Shown here: one piece after another, positions 19,420-21,888 of the stretch
Position numbering within the stretch: the stretch's first letter is position 1
Layout: every line of letters begins with the position of its first letter
DNA from: Saccoglossus kowalevskii
Taxonomy: Eukaryota > Hemichordata > Enteropneusta > Harrimaniidae
DNA length: 21,888 nt
Assembly: GCF_000003605.2 (NCBI RefSeq)
Contig: NW_003107089.1
Span: forward strand, 1,666,148 to 1,688,035
Direction of reading: 5' to 3'
The notes under the pieces: generated by a model
What the model saw: the letters and a program-made list of their open reading frames with translations, nothing else
What the model was told of the DNA's origin: nothing
The model's database searches: none
Translations under genes and position numbers: made by a program

Positions 19420-20143
19420 AAATTAAACTAATTTTATTACTCTTGTGAAAAAAAAAATATATTCACAGTTAACCTGCTTTGCATTGCAGTAATGCATAGT
19501 ACATCATGTGATTTAGAAATAGCAAGGTTTCATAAATGTTCGTAAATACCTGCAACCGAAAATTGAAGATAAAATACCCTGCTATCGGATTAGTTTGAAA
19601 ATGTTGATTGAAATTAATATGTTGCCAGTGAAATAGATTCGGATATAATCAAATTAATGTTGATTTGCATATTAATTAATTAGGTTATATGTTCCGTTAT
19701 AATTAAACATTATAAAAATGTTTAGTCGTGGATGTCTTTCTGCTTCGGCCTATCTGTCAGCATTTCAACATTACATATATAACGTCATTGTTGTTGTATA
19801 CATTTTCAGGTCGTACCCACTTATGTAATCTACGCACGTAAACGGGTGTCGTATTCCCTGTTCAACTCGTGCCATATTTTGAATTCCGATAACATTTCAT
19901 TACTGCTTAGCAGGGCGATGAAAACTCCGATCGTCCTCCCAGTCAAACGTTGAATAGCTTTCCAACCGTTGCAAGTTCTTTTTGAACATTAAATGACATG
20001 CACAAGCTGCTATTTTCGTTTTAATATATGTGATACTGAGCATGGTCATTGTGGTACACGATAAATTGGGCACAATTTTGGAATCTACAATAAGCTAGTA
20101 AACGATCTCTTACAGCTAGCTGAAGAGTTACAGTTTATTTCAT
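19420..20143. other. No confident gene
   Basis: AT-rich DNA with an A-run near 19449 and overlapping TTAATTAA motifs near 19673-19682. Nothing coding was seen up to the repeat array. Confidence 0.35.
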
Positions 20144-20144
20144 T

Positions 20145-20175
20145 AGCTCCGCTGTCGACTTTGTCGAGCGGAGCT
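20145..20175. repeat. Left boundary hairpin of the repeat array
   Basis: AGCTCCGCT pairs with AGCGGAGCT, and inside it CGAC-TTT-GTCG pairs again, leaving only a two-base GT bulge. It opens the first higher-order unit. Confidence 0.8.
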
Positions 20176-20530
20176 TATCATATGAGTGATTGTCGTCCGT
20201 GTCAACTTTTTACTTTTTCTACTTCTCCTGAAAACTACAAGTCTGAATGCTTTGATTCTTGGCGTATATGTACCTTGGGTAGACCTCTCTTGGTTTTGTT
20301 CATTTCATGATGATATCTTCAATTCTCTAATTTCGGTGAATATTTTTGTAATTTCTGGTAAAAAGTGATATGTTCGATTTCTTGTTAAAAACCACAAGCC
20401 CAATTGCTTTGATATCATACATATAGGTACTACATGTGGACCTCTCTCTGATTTGTTCATTTCATGATGATATCTTCAATTCTCTAATTTTGGTGAATAT
20501 TTTTGTAATTTTTGGTAAAAAGTGATATTT

Positions 20531-20565
20531 AGTTCCGCTGTCGACAAAGTCGAGACAGTGAAGCT
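20531..20565. repeat. Second unit hairpin of the array
   Basis: CTGTC-GAC-AAA-GTC-GA-GACAG forms the core stem, with weaker outer pairing of AGTTCC and GTGAAGCT. The loop core CGAC-AAA-GTCG is the reverse complement of the first hairpin's CGAC-TTT-GTCG. Confidence 0.7.
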
Positions 20566-21035
20566 GTTCATATTACTGATTGTCCGTCGACGTCCAGAGT
20601 CCGTCGTCCGTCGTCGTCAACTTTACAATTTCAACTTCTTCTTCAAAACCGCAAGTTAGAATGTTTTCAAATTTGATATGCAAGTACCTTGGATAGTTCT
20701 TTCTCAGATTTGTTCATTTCATGCCAAATTCTCAAATTCTCTATTTTTGGTGAATATTTTTCTCAATTTTGGTAAAAAGTGATATTTTCGACTTCTCGTT
20801 AAAAAGCTCAAGTCTGATTGCTTTGATATTGCATATATAGGTACTACATGAGGACCTTTTTCAGATTTGTTCATTTCGTGGTGATATCTTCAATTATCTA
20901 ATTTTGATGAATATTTTTGTCGTTTTTGGTGAAAAGTGATATTTTCGAATTCTTGTTGAAAACAGCAAGGTCGATTGCTTGATACTATACATATTGTTCA
21001 TTATCTAATGATATCTTCAGTTCTTTAATTGAAAT

Positions 21036-21096
21036 GTGCATTGCTAACAGCGGAGCTATCTCAGATGACAGGTGCTTGTTTATAGCAATGCACCTG
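21036..21096. repeat. Right terminus of the array with two competing hairpins
   Basis: GTGCATTGCTA (21036-21046) pairs perfectly with TAGCAATGCAC (21083-21093). Alternatively CAGGTGC (21069-21075) pairs with GCACCTG (21090-21096). The two stems are mutually exclusive. Confidence 0.65.
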
Positions 21097-21780
21097 TGAT
21101 ATTAGCATACGAATAGATCAAGTTTACAAAATTGACACATTGACCACAAAAATAATGTTGGCTCAGTCTTGTATGGAATACACAGCTTTGTGACCTTTAA
21201 CTTTCGGTTCACACAAAGTAAAAAAAATGAAATATTACGAATACCCTCTTTTTATGCATTCAGTAAAGCGTTAGGAAAGATTGTGTTGATACGTCTTTCT
21301 AATAAGTCAGTCCCTCTAGCATCGAATTCGTTCTGTGACGTCAACGGGTGTGAGAAATATCGTTCGAAATGACAACTGTGTTTGGATGTGTAACACTTCG
21401 TTACCTAGAATATAGGAAATCGCTAAACAAAATATTTGTTATAGACGAAAGACCACAGAACAGAACAATACCGACTTTATGTATGGCGTCTCGCGCGTCA
21501 CATATGCACACGTCACTGGAGGGCGCGACTTATTGGAACGATGTAATTGAATTTACCCTTCGCTTTGACTTTCTATTTGATTGACGCATTCACTAATAGA
21601 AACACTAGCACTTAATTGGAGACTATCAGATTGTGATCTAGACTAGACCTAAGTACATTTGGACAATCTTGCTTCGAACATTTGCTTATCAGGTTCAATC
21701 AATAAGCAATGGCATTTTAATTCACCTCCCGTCGCATCTGTGCACACAGTGACATAAAGTGTTGCCGCCTCGCTTGTATA
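21097..21780. other. Two overlapping + strand open frames, uncertain
   Basis: A frame open from 21136 ends at TGA 21370-21372 and overlaps the ATG of a 71-codon frame (21369-21584) by four bases. Neither has a recognised domain. See findings. Confidence 0.2.
21336..21343. promoter_or_regulatory. Palindromic CRE (TGACGTCA)
   Basis: Third full CREB/ATF palindrome of the window. It falls inside an open frame of uncertain reality. Confidence 0.35.
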
Positions 21781-21789
21781 CCCCCCCCC
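21781..21789. repeat. Poly-C run (9 C)
   Basis: Nine consecutive C near the window end; slippage-prone. Confidence 0.9.
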
Positions 21790-21888
21790 TTTCGCAACAT
21801 AAACATGTTTTTTTGAAGCCGATTATTATTTAAAAAAACACAATTATACTACTTGACACATTTACTCGTTTCATACGCACTACACCGC

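Larger units (their letters stand above)
20145..21096 (+). repeat. Tandem array of 157-bp monomers in hairpin-headed higher-order units
   Basis: Monomers at 20215-20371, 20372-20528, 20629-20785 and 20786-20942 are each 157 bases, and a truncated fifth is at 20943-21035. Each contains (A/G)TTGCTTTGAT-like and TTTGTTCATTTC segments and ends GTAAAAAGTGATAT or close. Monomers come in pairs preceded by a hairpin and a GATTGTC(CGTC)n linker; hairpin starts are 386 bases apart. The array is bounded by inverted TAGCTCCGCTGT (20144-20155) and ACAGCGGAGCTA (21047-21058). Reading frames across it are incidental. A non-autonomous transposon carrying internal tandem repeats, or a small dispersed satellite, would fit. 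I recall similar GTCCGTCGTCCGTCGTC-linked repeats from marine invertebrates but cannot verify this. Confidence 0.82.

Noticed and set aside
20186-20368. 60-codon frame within the array
   Set aside because: It is a readthrough of the repeat monomer; other monomers carry stops in the same frame.
1-21888. Prokaryotic operon, CRISPR array, phage or defence system
   Set aside because: No Shine-Dalgarno-led gene series, no regularly spaced unique-spacer repeats, and coding density far too low.

Overview
This is eukaryotic, almost certainly animal, DNA. It is AT-rich and sparse in long reading frames. It has GT..AG splice-like signals, microsatellites, a truncated non-LTR retrotransposon insertion with a perfect 15-bp target-site duplication, an inverted-repeat (MITE-like) element, and a tandem repeat array with conserved hairpins. 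CpG is common over most of the window, which argues against a vertebrate. A marine invertebrate (hemichordate, cephalochordate, mollusc or similar) is my best guess and is inference only. I see no bacterial-style operon, no rRNA, no intact tRNA gene and no CRISPR array. No protein family was recognised with confidence.

Layout. 1-1380: a 363-bp element bounded by 29-bp perfect inverted repeats (352-714). 1380-2510: a possible two-exon tail of a + strand gene (1382-1521, 1680-1909), then a promoter-like cluster (E-box, two CRE-like sites, an AT-rich TATA-like stretch) just upstream of two small ATG frames in fair initiation context (2058 and 2401). 2510-6500: mostly featureless, with a poly-C run and a perfect TCTAT microsatellite (5541-5614). 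6500-8715: the best gene evidence. A CpG-rich stretch leads into an exon encoding a signal peptide and ending in a GTAAGT donor in phase 1 (7093-7156). The longest open frame of the window (7681-8210) lies downstream and can be joined to it in frame.

8800-13200: several hairpins, a weak cysteine-rich exon candidate (9976-10086), and the retrotransposon insertion (12555-12742, duplication on both sides). 13980-14360: ATTC and TTA microsatellites. 15277-15916: 640 bp with no CpG at all, beginning at a very strong splice acceptor (15317). A short terminal exon plus the start of a 3' UTR explains this best. 17000-17375 and 20145-21096: diverged and well-preserved copies of one repeat family. Its 157-bp monomers are grouped into roughly 386-bp higher-order units, each opened by a hairpin. 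21130-21890: two overlapping frames of about 70 codons, a palindromic CRE and a poly-C run.

If the signal-peptide exon and the 15318 terminal exon belong to one gene, it spans more than 8 kb on the + strand with phase-1 introns, but the intermediate exons are not secured. The repeat array and the two transposon-like insertions are the firmest features. Protein-coding calls are tentative, because translated random sequence of this composition often looks protein-like over 40-80 codons.
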